Program-made: the position numbers and the translations under genes
The notes under the pieces: model-generated
What the model was told of the DNA's origin: nothing
The model's database searches: none
What the model saw: the letters and a program-made list of their open reading frames with translations, nothing else
Shown: positions 36,124-49,229 of the stretch, piece after piece
Layout of the letters: every line of letters starts with the position of its first letter
How positions within the stretch are numbered: the first letter of the stretch is position 1
Assembly: GCA_951812925.1 (NCBI GenBank)
Contig: OX638368.1
Span: 117,017,309-117,081,308, forward strand
Direction: 5' to 3'
DNA: 64,000 nt
Origin: Calliopum simillimum
Lineage: Eukaryota > Arthropoda > Insecta > Diptera > Lauxaniidae

Positions 36124-38040
36124 TCTTTGAGTTTCAAAACTTTTTGATTTTTGCGTTTGTCCATATCCTTATTCAAAACTGGTATCACTAAAATGATTGA
36201 CCATTTATATGTTCAAGCATAATCTAAAAATTCAGCCCTGGAATTGAAATGAAAAGCTGTAACTTCATTATCATTCCTTAACTTCTTTCCTTATTGAACC
36301 ACCGCCTGAAGAACGTGTTAATTAAGGAAAAATACTTAAAATTTTATAAAGTTTTGAATCATGTAAGTTTGGAAAAATTAACAGAAATCTGCTTTAAATT
36401 CTTCTAAAAATTTAAATAAAAACTTCTAGGTTTTACGTTTCTAACGTTTTATTATTTTTATAACTTTTTTAGGTTAAAGAACTTCTAGTATACACCTATA
36501 AACCGGCAATTGTCCAAGAATTGTAATCAGAAATCTGGATTTCATCATCAGAAGTTCTACTGAGGATTCAATAAGAAAGAACAAACATAATTTTTACTGG
36601 CTTCGCTGAAAAAAATAATATCTGCATCAGCACTGCATGTCTGACGATTTAGCTCAATTCTATATACGGCGGCAAATTCTGTTTGAGCACCCTATGCGAT
36701 CACCTAATCTGGTTGTCAATCTTCTGGACGCCTATCGAATTCTGGCAACTCATCAAATTCTAACGCAAAAAAAAAAAAATATAGCGTGTCAGTCATCGAT
36801 CGGCGTCATAGCTTTCTTCAAGAAGTCAACAAATCTGTGCTTTGAACGGTACTGTGTCTGGTGCGAAAGTTTATAAAAATCAAGAAGATTAAAAAAAAAT
36901 ATGTAAGAAACCTATGAAACGCAAAGAAAATTGGTAAAAGAAAAATAGTTCTTAAACACGTAGATTATTTTGAAAAAATTCGGAATACCAATTAATTTAA
37001 ATTAAAATTCGGCAAAAAAATATATATATTGCTGAATTCGGTAAACGTGAAACTGTCGTGAAATTGTGTTAAAATACTATATATGCATATGAAAGATTAT
37101 ATGTACAAGAATTCTCGAAGTATACACAAGTATATGAAAAAAATCTAATTTCAGTTACTAAAGTTCTAAGTTCGTAAATCGGGTTAAAATGATGAAGAAT
37201 AAAACAATATATATGTATATACACTAAGCTAGAATTTAAGTAAATAATAAGAAAGTGAAAACATATAGTGAAATGGATCAGTCAATAGACAGAAAAATCA
37301 CTCTTTATATTAAAAGATGAAAAATAATAACAAATTGTGTAAATTACTTAATTTTGTAATAATTTAATTTTAGTTAATTTCATTTTAAATTCATTTTGAT
37401 TGCTACTTGTGAAAATGATGTTTCAGTCATATTAAAGAACCATTAACTATTATTATAATACATATACACATTCTTTTTGATATCTAAGTACATATGCATG
37501 TATTGATATCCTGCGCAATCTATGAGTATATTAGGTGAATAAGCTTAAAAGCTCAACAAACTTCTCATCATTAATAACATCAATGGAAACCTTCGTCGAT
37601 GGATGCCGTAATGAGTCAAAGTGAGTCTGTTTTGCCTTATAATTTTCATTTTTTTCTTACGCAATATTACGGTGCATGAATTTAGTTAACGATATTAAAA
37701 TTTTGATAATTTGAAAACCAAAAAAAAAAAAAGAAAAGTGTATCTAAATAAAATGTTGCTTGCGAAAGCTTCGAGCAAAGCAATGGCAACATAAATAATG
37801 TAGAGAACGCGAGTGTTTTGTATTACAATAAGAACAGTGGAGACTTAAAGATCTCTGTCATAAAATTTTTACTTGCTCTCTTTTTAAACATTTGTCTTGC
37901 ATTATTAGTGTTGTGCCTTTGCTTAGCTCGACTTTTGTTGTTTTTTTGAATTTTATTGGAACTTTGCATAGATTAGGTTAGGTTTGATCCGGGAGGTGAA
38001 CATATTGTCATCATTAACTTAGGCCTCGAGAACGGGCTCA
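36124..38040. other. A+T-rich stretch; one weak exon-like segment
   Basis: No transposon protein seen. At 37583-37620 an ATG in fair context opens a 12-codon frame (METFVDGCRNES plus two bases) that meets GTGAGT at 37621, a good splice-donor match. Nothing else supports a gene. The frame at 36637-36876 (+) has no known domain. Confidence 0.35.
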
Positions 38041-39185
38041 TTATATACCCGATACTAAGAGCTTTAGCAAAGAAAATCTAAGAGACCCACTTGGATGATA
38101 CACTCCAGATAGCGAATCAAGCGATTCAAAATTGAAATGACCAAAACTTCTTCTGTTTCTTCCATATCAGGGTCTTTACAACTTCTACATAGGTCGCCAA
38201 TGTTTGAGAAACCTAAACGAGATGCATGGATTCCCAAGGCAGCACAATGACCAGTAATAGCACCGATTAAGATTCGTACATTGTGTTTCTCCATTGATAT
38301 TAAAAATTCAGTTCGATTTATTTACTATATGATGGCCAAATTGATCTAATATGCTTGCCAGCTTGAAGATTTCACCATCTAAAATTGGCAAGCTGGCTAT
38401 CAATATTAATAACAATGCTTCCAAAAAATTGGGACTTATTGAAGATTTCACAAGCTTTAAGAACAGCATAAACCTATGCCTGAAAGACACTGCAGTCGTT
38501 TAGTAGCCTGTAAGATTTTGCTAAGTCTAAAGACTTGAAATAAATGCCTGTTCCAGTACCTGTATCCAATTTTGACCCATCCGTGTATATTTCAAAGGAC
38601 GCGTTTAAAGGAGCCCAATAATACCTTTTAGGTATTACCACCTCGAAGTTTGTTGGGAAGAAAAACTTTGGTAAGAGGTAGTCAGTACAACCAATTACAT
38701 TACAATCCATAAATTGGAGTAAGATACTAATATGATCAATAGATTTCTATCTCCAGAAATCCAATTCTCTAAGTCTAATTGTATCTTTCGCGGCCATGCT
38801 TCTGGCAAAATTATCCAGTGGTTCAAGGTGAAGAAGCGTGCAGCAATGGCTGTAGTTTTAAAAGCCCCAGTAACACTGAAACACGCAACTCTTTGAACCC
38901 CGGACAGAATATCCAAATAACTTTGTTTATGTTAAGAGTCCAACACACCAAAATTCCGTACATAAGAATCGGCCTGATGATTGCCTTATAAATACATCCA
39001 AAAAATTATTTTTGATCCATCCATAATTGTATGCCTAAAGTGAGGTATTTGATGTTTATTTGAAAAAACAACTACCTCAGTTTTCCGACATTAATACTTA
39101 GGCCTTTTGAGCATGTGCAAAGTTTAATATATGTAATGGATTTAGGTGCCAAAGACATGATATCACTTAAGATATTCAAGTCCCT
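38041..39185 (-). pseudogene. Jockey-type non-LTR retrotransposon: RT tail and RNase H domain
   Basis: Read right to left: TCSKGLSINVGKTEVVVFSN and KHQIPHFRHTIMDG (about 39040-39125), then DILSGVQRVACFSVTGAFKT (38850-38915), FEIYTDGSKLDTGTGTGIYF (about 38545-38605) and LLNDCSVFQA (38475). It continues to MEKHNVRILIGAITGHCAAL and GDLCRSCKDPDMEETEEVL (38150-38294). TDGS carries the first RNase H catalytic aspartate; the codon after FQA, normally the catalytic glutamate, is a stop. RNase H cleaves RNA in the RNA-DNA hybrid. The polymerase core is missing. This fragment is a different lineage from the one at 31-35.6 kb. Confidence 0.88.
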
Positions 39186-42100
39186 TCCCACTACCATCTA
39201 CTGTACATTAAACTATATTCATAGGAATTGTTTCCTTGAATCCTTGAACCCTATATATGTACTTTCTTCAGAGGTTTCTTTTCTTATTTGGTTCAATTTA
39301 ACAAATACTAAAGTAGAATTGCTTCACTTTTTTTACGACCTAATCAATAGACTCTTAAGTTTACCAACCATATGAAAGTCGAAAACAAATAAATATGAAA
39401 CTATCTTTCTTTAAATTGTATCCTTTAAAAATAATGAAGTTGGAAGGAAGAAACGAATGATTTTTTTATGAAAAATACAACATTAAAACTCCAATTGGAA
39501 TTTATGTGGCGGCGCATAACATTAAGCAGGGTTTGAAACTTTGCTGCATTTGTTGCAGCACATATGCAAACCAATCGCATGCAGCATATTCACCAACAGT
39601 GCGTGTATCTGGCAGATACATTTTGCATGCAGTTCACAGTAACTCCCAAACTGTTAACGGTTTGAAGTTGAAGTTTAATATTTGTATTTTTAATGTTCGC
39701 ACGCAGCATTAAAAGAAGTCTGTATGTTGCAAGCCGAGTGTTCGCATGTGAATGCGTATATGTGTGTGTGTGTGTGGATGGGTTTCGAAACTGGATTGCG
39801 CAACACAGGCGGCATCTCGTTAAATTGGCAAAAATTAAAATATTCCCATTTTTTCCCATTGGGAATTTTACAACGTAATGTTAGTGGGATCTAAGTAGCA
39901 AAATTACTGGGAAAAAGTAAAGAAATTGCGTTGGTTGCGTATAAGAAGCAAAAACTTTGAAAAAAAAAAATTATCAAAAAAATTTTATTTTTAATCAAAA
40001 TGTTGAAAAAATAAATATGTTTTTTCTGAGAAATCTTTAAAAACTTTTCTTTTTTTTTTGAAACGGTGAAATTAGTTTTTTAGAAATTTAATTTAAGAAA
40101 TACTGTCTTCCAAAAAAACAGGTGCTAAAAACAACGTATTTGTAAAAAAAAAACTTTTCAAAAACTTGGACATTATTTTTTTTTAATTGCAAACTTTTGC
40201 TTTGAAAAACCAACAAGAACCACACAAAAATACACAAAACTCGAAATTGCAACACACTTATGTAATCATTAGTATCTATGAGATATAAAATTTCTAAGTT
40301 TTTTTTTTTTTCCTTTAAACTTCTGTATGTATGTAGTATATCTATCTAATGCTGCGCGCAACCAACGTCTGCGCGTTTCCGCTGCTCAACTACAAATGCT
40401 CGAAAAGCGTCGTCCAAAAAAACTTTGAGCTGCTGCCCAACCAGGGAATGAGCCAACTGCCATGGCCAGCAGCAACTACAAAACAACGCGCCATTCAACA
40501 TTTCATCAAAATGAAACAAAGGCAACAGCAACAACAACAAAAATGAAATGGAAGAAAAGGAAAAAAAAGAGCTGTGTATCCGAGGGATACATCAAAATTC
40601 AATTTCAACTCTTGCGAGTTGCCATGTTTGTATTGTTGTTGTTGTCGTTTGGCTCCGCTGTTCATTTCATTTTGTTGGTTTCGTATTTTTTTCATGAATT
40701 TTGACTCTCACTTGGTTTAATACAGTAGTTCACTTTGAGAAAAAGTATCTTTGAGTTTGAGTTATTATTGGATTTCTTTTCTTTTTTTGAATTTCTGGTT
40801 TGAGTTGTATTTTTTCTGTTACTTATACTTTTAACCAAATGAATTTTTCAAGTTTTTTTCTTATTTTTGTTGTTTTGTTGCGCTACATAAAAATTTTTCT
40901 TCTGAATTGTCTTCAAAATGATTCGCACATAATTTGTAGTTCTGTATTTGTAAATTATATCTCAAAGGTTTCTTAGTTGCCAATTTTTTCTAAAAATTTT
41001 GTTACTTTTATTTCTACTTGTACCATAAACATTCCAAAATCTGACATACATTTTTACCCAGAAGTCCAAGTTCAATCTCTTGATTTTCACATGAAAGTGA
41101 CAAATGTTTTAAGAATGTTTAATATTTTGGAAAGACTGAGAATTGACCTAAATGAAACAACATTAAACATTTTTATCGCAACATGTATGTAAATGTCATT
41201 TAGAGAGTGATACGGGAACTTAACGTTTCTAGAAACAATTTTGGTTAAGTAAAGAAATTATAAATTGGATTGGTAGGAGAAGAGTTAAATTCAAAGGTAT
41301 AAAATTATAACATCGTAGACGCTTTCCAGCTCAAATTTTTCGAAATTTGCAGTTGGGTTCTCAGATTATTATGAAAATTAACTGATCTGTTCTAAGTGCT
41401 CAGTATGGAGACTTCTCATTCATTATAAGTTTTGCGGAAAAAAATTTTTGTTGCAAGTTTTGGCCATGCAACTTCAGAGTGTCAAAGTAGTGTTTTTGCG
41501 AAAAATCGATGCAATTTTTTTTCTAAGTTCCGCCATTTTGTTAAAAATAAATTTTTAAAATTTTTGTTATTTTGATTTCTATTTGAAAAAATTGGAAAAT
41601 TTTTAAAATTTACAAAATAGCGCCCATTTTTTGAAAAATCTTAAACCATTAAGCATAAAAATTCAAATCGATGACAGAAAAAAAAGCTTCAACTATTAAA
41701 TCATGTCATGAGTGTCACGTCGTAAAAATAGTATTGTAATAAAGTATTTAACAGAACCAGTAAATATGAAATTTTCATTGCTTTCAAATGTTTATTACAT
41801 CTTACTTATAATAAAAATTATGAAAACAATCTTTTATTGCAAAAAGAAAAAAAGAAAAAAACGAAATATCATGAGTGTCACAGTCAAATACTTAAATACT
41901 TAAAAAAAAAATTCTCTAATTTATATTGGTTATTTCAAAAACAAAAAGAAAATGCTCTTTAATTACGTGATTCTGTACTAATGGCATACTAAACTCTCTG
42001 AAAAAATTTATATCAAAACAAAATTTGATTTGAACCCACCGAACTTTAACCTGTGAAGAATATAACATTTTATTATTTATGACGGAATAAATTTTACTAT

Positions 42101-42754
42101 AAAACCAATAACTTTTTTTTTATTAAAACTTTTTTAAAGCTTTCGCTACAAGCTCTGAAAACAACTTTTTTTCGGATAGGGGATGATAATTTCATGATCA
42201 ACTCTTGGGCAGCCCAAAGAAGAATATCGCTGACGAAAAAGTTAACCAAGCCAAGATCTTCGAAGGTGAGTGTTCCTTTAAACATCAGCAAAAAAGATAT
42301 TAACAGGACAATGTAAACTAAGTTCCAGCTTACGATTCCTGCAGACTCTGTCATGACTCTGGATATGGTATTAGTAGCCGAAATCTGATGCAGAATTAAA
42401 AAACATGTTTCCACTGACGAGATCTATATGGGTGAGTCTCCAAAAAATGTACCATTCAAAACCATGTTTAAATTTAAAAATTTGATATATTTACTATTTA
42501 ATACAAATACTTAACCAGAGCTTCTATACGAATTGTCTAGAAAAAAAAATTTAATATTTTACCAAGTACTCATTCTCCGTACTGTCTTTAACCACTTCTT
42601 AGTGCACTTAATTTGCTCGTTTCGTTTATTACGTTATTTTATAAAAAAACTTATACGGCATTATTTGTACTGCTTTTCTATGCCACCTCTTCGAAAATTT
42701 TGTTTCATATAGAATTGACAACCATGGAAGTTGGTCCCTCAATAATATTTTTTT
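39186..42754. other. largely unique stretch, no gene recognised
   Basis: Includes a GT microsatellite at about 39759-39775 and CAA runs near 40520-40545. The segment 39500-39900 and 40350-40700 is mixed in composition. An open frame of 105 codons at 42097-42414 (-) is hydrophobic in its middle (IVLLISFLLMF) but matches no family I can name. Confidence 0.4.
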
Positions 42755-42900
42755 CGTGGCCCGCGGGCCTTAACTCTTCAGCTATGGGCTCCGGCCTTGA
42801 AATCGAGTTTTGTGCGGGCCCGAGCTTAACCCCAAAAGCCCGAGAATTAGAGGCCCGTAAATCCCGCGAAGCATAAACTTGTAAAAAATAAGGCCCGTGC
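42755..42900. other. G+C-rich island with repeated GGCCCG words
   Basis: GGCCCGCGGGCC, GCGGGCCCGAGC, AGCCCGAGAATTAG, GAGGCCCG and AAGGCCCGTG stand out in strongly A+T-rich DNA. It resembles the interior of a small repetitive element, but no terminal repeats or duplication were found. Confidence 0.5.
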
Positions 42901-43591
42901 CCAGCTCAAATTTAGACTATCTTTGCTCTGTTTTTCTTATTCTAACTGTAAATTTTATATAAACAGAGTATAAAATGAGAACTGAAAGTGAGGAGGAGAT
43001 TTAGTTTGGTTTTTCGGCAGTGAGTGTTCGTGTGATTTTTTTTTTTAAAAGTTAAAAAAGTTTATAAAGAACGCAAGTGTGCATCATTCTCCGCGTAAAT
43101 TTTTTTATATTGCTAAACATATTATATTATCTCTATTGAAGTAAAACGATACCAATACACCAGTTTCAACTTTTTTTTTTAAAAAAAATTACTATTTTCA
43201 TTGTGATATTACTGTTTTTGCAACATTTAGTCATTCTCCGATCCATCATTCTCCGTAGTTTTATTTTTTTTTTTTTGCAACATTTTATCACTCTCCGTTT
43301 AGTAATCCTCTACCTGTTTTTTTTTTTTTTTTAGTTTTCCTTAAACAATTTATTTAAAAAAAAGAATAAAATTCAGTCTTACAACAATTATATAAACTTT
43401 TGAAAAATCCAACATAAGTCTTTAGGGTTGCCACGTGGTTATTTTCAAAAATGTTATATAATTCTTACCTGTTTTGACTAAATTGAAATTTTTGGATTCC
43501 AAAACTTTCGGTTTTTCGATAATACCAGACAATAATAAAGAGGACATGAATTTTTCGGTCAAAACTAAAATTACTATTCAATGTTATATTA
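42901..43591. other. no recognised feature
   Basis: A+T-rich with long T runs at 43315-43332. The word CATTCTCCG or CACTCTCCG recurs at 43086, 43233, 43247 and 43291, without a clear unit length. Confidence 0.4.
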
Positions 43592-44867
43592 CACTGTGGA
43601 ACAAAATTTGGTCAACAAAAGTTTACTCGGATCTGACGCTGCGGGGAGAAAATATAGGCCAAAATAAAAGACCATTTGGTTCAGTTTGTTCAAATTGGCT
43701 CTAGTTTTCGAGAAAAAACCGTTTGAATTTTGCACCTTGCATTATGTGGTCTTTTCGATATATATCGTAAGTTAACTGAGTTTTATTGCATTTAGTGGTA
43801 AGGTTTTGTTCATCTAATCCATATCTACTCTTTCACTACCAAATCAGTATTTTTGGATGCACTTTTGGCAAGTAAGAGCACAAAATTCCCAAAAAAAGTG
43901 ATATTTTTTGTCTTTTATGAGTGGTGCAGTTTTTTTTTGGAACATATTAAATTCTTTTTTCGGACCTTTTGAAAAATTATAAAATGTCTCAGAAAATTCT
44001 GAAAAAATTCACACATATTCCTTAGATAATTCAAAGCATTTTATGTCATTTACACTTTTTTCGTAAGATGCCTTGTTTTTCTCTAATGCTGAAAAAAGAC
44101 TTGCACGACATCACTATATTGTTAATAACTTTTGAACCAATATCGATTACCACAATTTTTTTTCTATGATATAGTTTCTGGACAAGTGGAGAGTGCCCAC
44201 ATATTTTTTTATAGTTTTCTCAGAGGCGGAGTAGTTGCATTAGTTTTATGTACCTATTTGAAATAATGATTTTCAATAATAAATTTAAAATTTTGGTCCA
44301 AAAAAAAAGTACCATTTTATTTCCCGACCTATGCTAAATATATCTAAAAAAACATTTTTACAAAATCTTTACTAGTTGTTATAAAACATCATTTTGTTAA
44401 AGCCTTTCTTACGTTTAATGTCACTTGATAAATTTTTGCCCTTATGAAACATTTATTATATCAATGTATTTGTATGGATCTCGGCTATAGGTTAAAAGGC
44501 ATAAATCCACCACTCGGGTGATTTCTATTGAGCCGAATGTCATAAAAGGCGAGAAATATCACTTTTTTGGGAATTTTGTGCTCTTACTTGCCAAAAGTGC
44601 ATCCAAAAATACTGATTTGGTAGTGAAAGAGTGTATATGGATTAGATGAACAAAACCCCACCACTAAATGCAATAAAACTCAGTTAACTTACGAGATATA
44701 TTGAAAAGACCACATAATGCAAGGTGCAAAATTCAAACGGCCTTTTCTCAAAAACTAGAGCCAATTTGAACAAACTGAGCCAAATGGTCTTTTATTTTGG
44801 CCTATATTTTCATCCCGCAGCGTCAGATCCGAGTAAACTTTTGTTGACCAAATTTTGTTCCGCAGTG
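43592..44867. mobile_element. 1.28-kb foldback element with CACTGTGGAAC ends
   Basis: Starts CACTGTGGAACAAAATTTGG and ends CCAAATTTTGTTCCGCAGTG. TTA flanks both sides (43589-43591 and 44868-44870). The arms pair over about 315 bp (ACGCTGCGGGG left, CCCGCAGCGT right; TGGATGCACTTTTGGCAAGT left with its complement near 44590). The ~640-bp centre is single and contains the shared module described in the findings. Heptamer CACTGTG fits CACWRTG, but a 5-bp duplication is not seen, so Transib-type is doubtful. A partial relative lies at 26300-26620. Confidence 0.85.
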
Positions 44868-44870
44868 TTA

Positions 44871-45305
44871 TTTAAGCTGGCTATTCTCGAACACAGCAGT
44901 CCGGGCTTGTTAAATTCTGCAAAGTATGACTCTTTCAGTGCGATCCCCTAGCATCCAGGCGATTTCTTCATGTAGAGTAACAGCAAATATTCGCTTGTCA
45001 GAATAGGTCTATTATCTTGGCTATTATCTTATTTCTAGTGACGAAAGAAGGTTCTGTTTCTAGTGTTTTTTCAATATAACATAGCTAAAGCTAGCTTGTG
45101 TGATTTTGTACATCTTTTGCAATACTTCAATAGGCCTGGATAGCTTATTCGTAACGAACAAAAGCACCATAAAAACCTTTATTTCGAAATCGCAGGATAA
45201 TAGCCTGCATAACAACTGCAGAGCCTTGATTGTTAGCCAAACTAAACCAACTCAACTGCCCGTCATTGAATGAAATGTCAGCGAGATACTTGAATGGTTG
45301 AACCT
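44871..45305. other. no recognised feature
   Basis: A 435-bp stretch between two foldback elements, of mixed composition, without terminal repeats or coding similarity. Confidence 0.4.
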
Positions 45306-45307
45306 TA

Positions 45308-46078
45308 GACCGGGTCGAAATTTAGATTCATCCCGAAACCGACTCAAAAGTTAGAGGGACTCTTGCAAACGATATCTGCATAATTTTTTTTTTCATTCTG
45401 AGAAAAACCAATGGAGCACTTTTGATTGCACTGAAAGCGTATTTTGGCTAAAAAATATGTTTTTGGCTCATAACTTTTTTTTTCATTAGAATGTGGATAA
45501 CGAGGTCGGAAAAACGACTTTTTACTCAAAAGGCAAAAAATGCTTGGAATTGTCCAAAAAATATGTGGGAGTCTTTTCAGAATTTATTGAGCTATTTTAT
45601 AATTTTTCAAAACTTAGGCAAAAAAAAAATAGAATTCTGAAATAGTTCACACCTATTTTTTGAAGGATTCTAAGCATTTTACGTCTTACGAAATTTTTTG
45701 GTAAGTTCCCTTGCTTTTGAGAAAAAATCGTTTTACCGACCTCGTTATTGAAAAACGTAAAAAAAATCGATTTTTGGAGCCGAATACCCAAATGCCCAAA
45801 GAAAAAAAATAATTTTGAAATTTCAAAACTTTTGTAGGAACATAATCTTTATTTCTAAAGCACTCTTTGGTTTCAATTTCTAGTGAAGAAAAAAGTTGTG
45901 GCCAAAAAATATGTTTTTTTTTAGCCAAAATAGACCTTTAGTAGAGTCAAAAGTGCTCTATCGGTTTTCTCAGAATGAAAAAAAAAAAATGATGCATATA
46001 TCGTTTTTAAGAGTCCCTCTAACTTTTGAGTTAGTTTCGGGATGATTTTATTTTGCTTCATACAAAATCGTCCCGGTG
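45308..46078. mobile_element. TA-flanked foldback element with ACCGGGWCGA ends
   Basis: Left end GACCGGGTCGAAATTTAG, right end CGTCCCGGTG, with TA at 45306-45307 and 46079-46080. Arms share ACTCAAAAGTTAGAGGGACT and TTCATTCTGAGAAAAACC. The left terminal ~15 bp of arm is deleted relative to the right. TA duplication points to the Tc1/mariner group, by inference. No transposase. It carries the internal module shared with other foldbacks. Confidence 0.75.
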
Positions 46079-46080
46079 TA

Positions 46081-47847
46081 ATATTCAAAAAGCTATAGTT
46101 TCTTCAAAAATTTTCATATGCAAAATTTTATCACAGAATTTTATATTCCAGCAGTTTGCTGTTAATTTTCAGATTTTAAGATGACCAGAACCAACATTTT
46201 TTAAAAGTCTTAATTTAAAATTAAATAATAATTTTTCCATTTCAATGTACTTCGGTCAAATTTAATACGCTTATCAATTTAAGTGCCAACCCATGGCGGC
46301 TCAAATTTTTCAACAGAATACATAAATGTCTTAATCATATTAAAGTTCTTTGCAAATGTTCAGCGTAACCAATACGTGAAATATTCTAGTAAGGGGAGAT
46401 AAATACCAAGAAAAAAGGATGGGTACACCCCTTTTCAAACTATCTACAAGAAAAATTCAAACTTAAAAAGTGCGCTCGTAAGTAAATAAGAAATACTAAG
46501 GAGAGAGAAGCAAATAAGAGAAATAGTTTTTTAGAGAAAAAAAAGTTTTTTACAAAAAACCTACACTTTAACTAAAAAATACAAAAACTTGGAAACCTTG
46601 AAATTCATTCTATACACACTGCTATTGTGAATATTATTATGAAGTGTTAAATGGTCACCCCAAAATTAAATAAACCATAGCAATTGCTAAATCCTGCAAA
46701 TCCTTTATTTTTTTTTTTCCAAATTTTATTTACGACTCAATTGTCTGTGCGGCGGCAGCATCATCATCATCATCATCAGTATCTGAAGCCGCTTCAAACA
46801 ATATCAGCGTGTGACTTAACTAATGCAACAACAACAGCAAATGCTTTAAGGCAGCTGTAACAATGAGTTATATTCCAACTGCAAGTGCCGTAGATTTCTT
46901 TGATATTAAGGGATTCCTCATTCTCTGTTTTTTTTTTCTGTCCTTTAAATTTATTACAGCTGAATTTTTTCCAAAATGCGTTAATTCAAAAGATTTACTT
47001 CTGTCAACAGCCAACCATTTTGTTTATTTTCTCAGTTTTTGACTCTGAATTGTTGTTGGTTTTTCCATATCTTTTGCCTGCAAGGGGTGGAAATGTCCTT
47101 TGACCTTTTTTTTTTTTTGTTTCTTTAAAATTTATTTTTGGTTTCTTTCTATTTATATTTAAAATGGCTGAGCTCGTAACTCATTTTTATGTGTTTTTTT
47201 CTTTCTATTTTACTTATTACTCTTTGTAAGCAACTCTCCTCAATTGCAGTTGTATTTATGTATGTATTTTTGTATCTTTTTTTTTGTGTAGATACTTGTT
47301 GTAGAGATTTTTTTCAGAGAGGGGTTGATTTGATTTTACGCTTAGTGCGCGCGGCATGCAACATTTATCATTTCTATGGATTTTTTCATAAATTTTTCTT
47401 ATATTTTTTTTTTATTGTAACCAAAAATTCTGTTAAATCGTCTTTATTAAAATTTTTGTTTGAATTACACCCCTGGGGTACATTATTTTGGTTATTTGAA
47501 AACGAAAAAAAAAATATTCTTAAATTAATCTTTTCAGACAGTTGAACGAATTTATGTGCTCGAGTATTTTATGAGTTATTAGTTCTTTTGGTTCATGAAA
47601 CATTCTTTTAAAATTTTAAGTTATTTATATAAATTTGTACTATTGCTCGACGATGTTGGTGGTATCGTTTTATCTTTGGTAAATATTACTTTTTGCTTGA
47701 TTTCAAAGCACAAGGTACTATGAAAATTTAGTTATTCGAGTCTGTGTCTGATTTCAACAACCTGCTCCACATTCTCCTGACATAGTCTTTAACCCATATC
47801 GATCCGGCACCCGATCCCTTTGAAATTTTTTTTGTGAATTTTAGAAC
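46081..47847. other. largely unique stretch
   Basis: Includes a CAT microsatellite at 46759-46778 and long T runs near 46707, 47106 and 47277. The frame at 47189-47545 (+) is dominated by F, L and Y codons from T-rich sequence and is not supported as a gene. Confidence 0.4.
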
Positions 47848-47851
47848 ACAG

Positions 47852-49229
47852 CACGGTGTGCCTTAACCCGTTCTAAATCGGACGTCGTAGCACATCAAAT
47901 TTTTTTCCAGATTCTGTTTACTTATCGTTCAAATGATGTATAAAAAAATTTTCACTCGTGACTCCTCGACTAAATTTTGAGATAATCGCTTTTCCAATTG
48001 GGGCATTTTCCCATACGAAAAGAAAAAAAAATTTTTTTTAACTGCATTAAATTAAAATTAAAATAATCACAATCAATGTGTTTTGCGATGCTTAACGCGA
48101 ATCCAACCTCAGAATTGCTCTATCGTGTATAGTTTATGAGATATTGTAACCTTAAGACCAAAAAAAGTCGTTTTTTGCCATTTTTTGAAGCTATGTAACA
48201 TATTATTTATTCGTCAAATGTGGCTTAAATATTTAAAAGCCCCAATCTTTTCTTTTAAAACCTAATTTAAATTATTTTTATATCTTCATGCTTCTAAGGG
48301 ATATCGTAGACCGAAATATTGTCAAAACGGGTTTTTTGCACTTTTGTGTCTTTTTAGGTTAGGATATCATTGAAGAAAAAAAAAATATCAACATAATTTA
48401 AATTAGGTTTTAAAGGCAAAGATTAGGACCTCAAAGTTGCTTACCAGATTTAATGAAATTAAAATTTCTTTCACATTTTAAACATGTTCAACGAACCGAC
48501 CATTTCAAAATTCAGCCGTATGCCGTACACGTAACAACACTCGGGGTGTCAAACGGCTGAATTTAGAAGTAGTCGGTTCGTCTAACATGTTTAAAATGTG
48601 AAAAAAAAATTTAATTTCGTTAAATCTGGTAAGCAACTTTAAAGTCCTAATCTTTGCCTTTAAAACCTAATTTAAATTATGTTGATATCTTTTTTTCCCT
48701 CAATGATATCCTAACCTAAAAAGACACAAAAGTGCAAAAAACCCGATTTGACAATATTTTGGTCTACGATATCCCTTAGAAGCATAAAGATATAAATATA
48801 ATTTAAATTAGGTTTTAAAAGAAAAAATTAGGGCTTTTAAATATTTAAGCCACATTTGGCGATTAAATGACATTTTACATACTTTTATAGCTTCAAAAAA
48901 TGGCAAAAAACGACTTTTTTTGGTCTTTAGGTTACAATATCTCATAAACTGTACACGATAGAGCAATTCTGAGGTTGGATTCGCGTTAAGCATCGCAAAA
49001 CACATAGATTGTGATTATTTTAATTTTTGTTTAATGTAGTTAAAAAAAATTTTTTTTTCTTTTTGTATGGGAAAATGCCCCAATTGGAAAAGCGATTATC
49101 TCAAAATTTAGTCGAGGAGTCACGAGTGAAAATTTTTTTATACATCATTTGAACGATAAGTAAACAGAATCTGGAAAAAAATTTGATGTGCTACGACGTC
49201 CGATTTAGGACGGGTTAAGGCACACCGTG
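47852..49229. mobile_element. 1.38-kb near-complete palindrome with CACGGTGTGCC ends
   Basis: Starts CACGGTGTGCCTTAACCCG and ends CGGGTTAAGGCACACCGTG. ACAG flanks both sides (47848-47851 and 49230-49233), a possible 4-bp duplication. The arms of about 650 bp pair nearly throughout (GGACGTCGTAGCACATCAAA left, its complement near 49180; CAATTGGGGCATTTTCCCAT left). The small centre near 48540 has AAATTCAGCCGT facing ACGGCTGAATTT. CAC ends with a 4-bp duplication are known for Chapaev-type elements; this is only a suggestion. No coding capacity. Confidence 0.88.

Noticed and set aside
39757..39776. Z-DNA-forming GT run as a regulatory element
   Set aside because: An ordinary short microsatellite; nothing else around it supports function.
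42097..42414. 105-codon hydrophobic frame on the minus strand, briefly considered as a chemoreceptor exon
   Set aside because: No conserved receptor motif, no clear splice sites, and the family could not be named from the sequence.
43589..44870. Transib assignment for the CACTGTG-ended element
   Set aside because: The heptamer fits but the flanks share only TTA; no 5-bp duplication is seen.
47189..47545. 118-codon F/L/Y-rich frame suggestive of a membrane protein
   Set aside because: Composition is explained by T-rich DNA; no topology or family resemblance.
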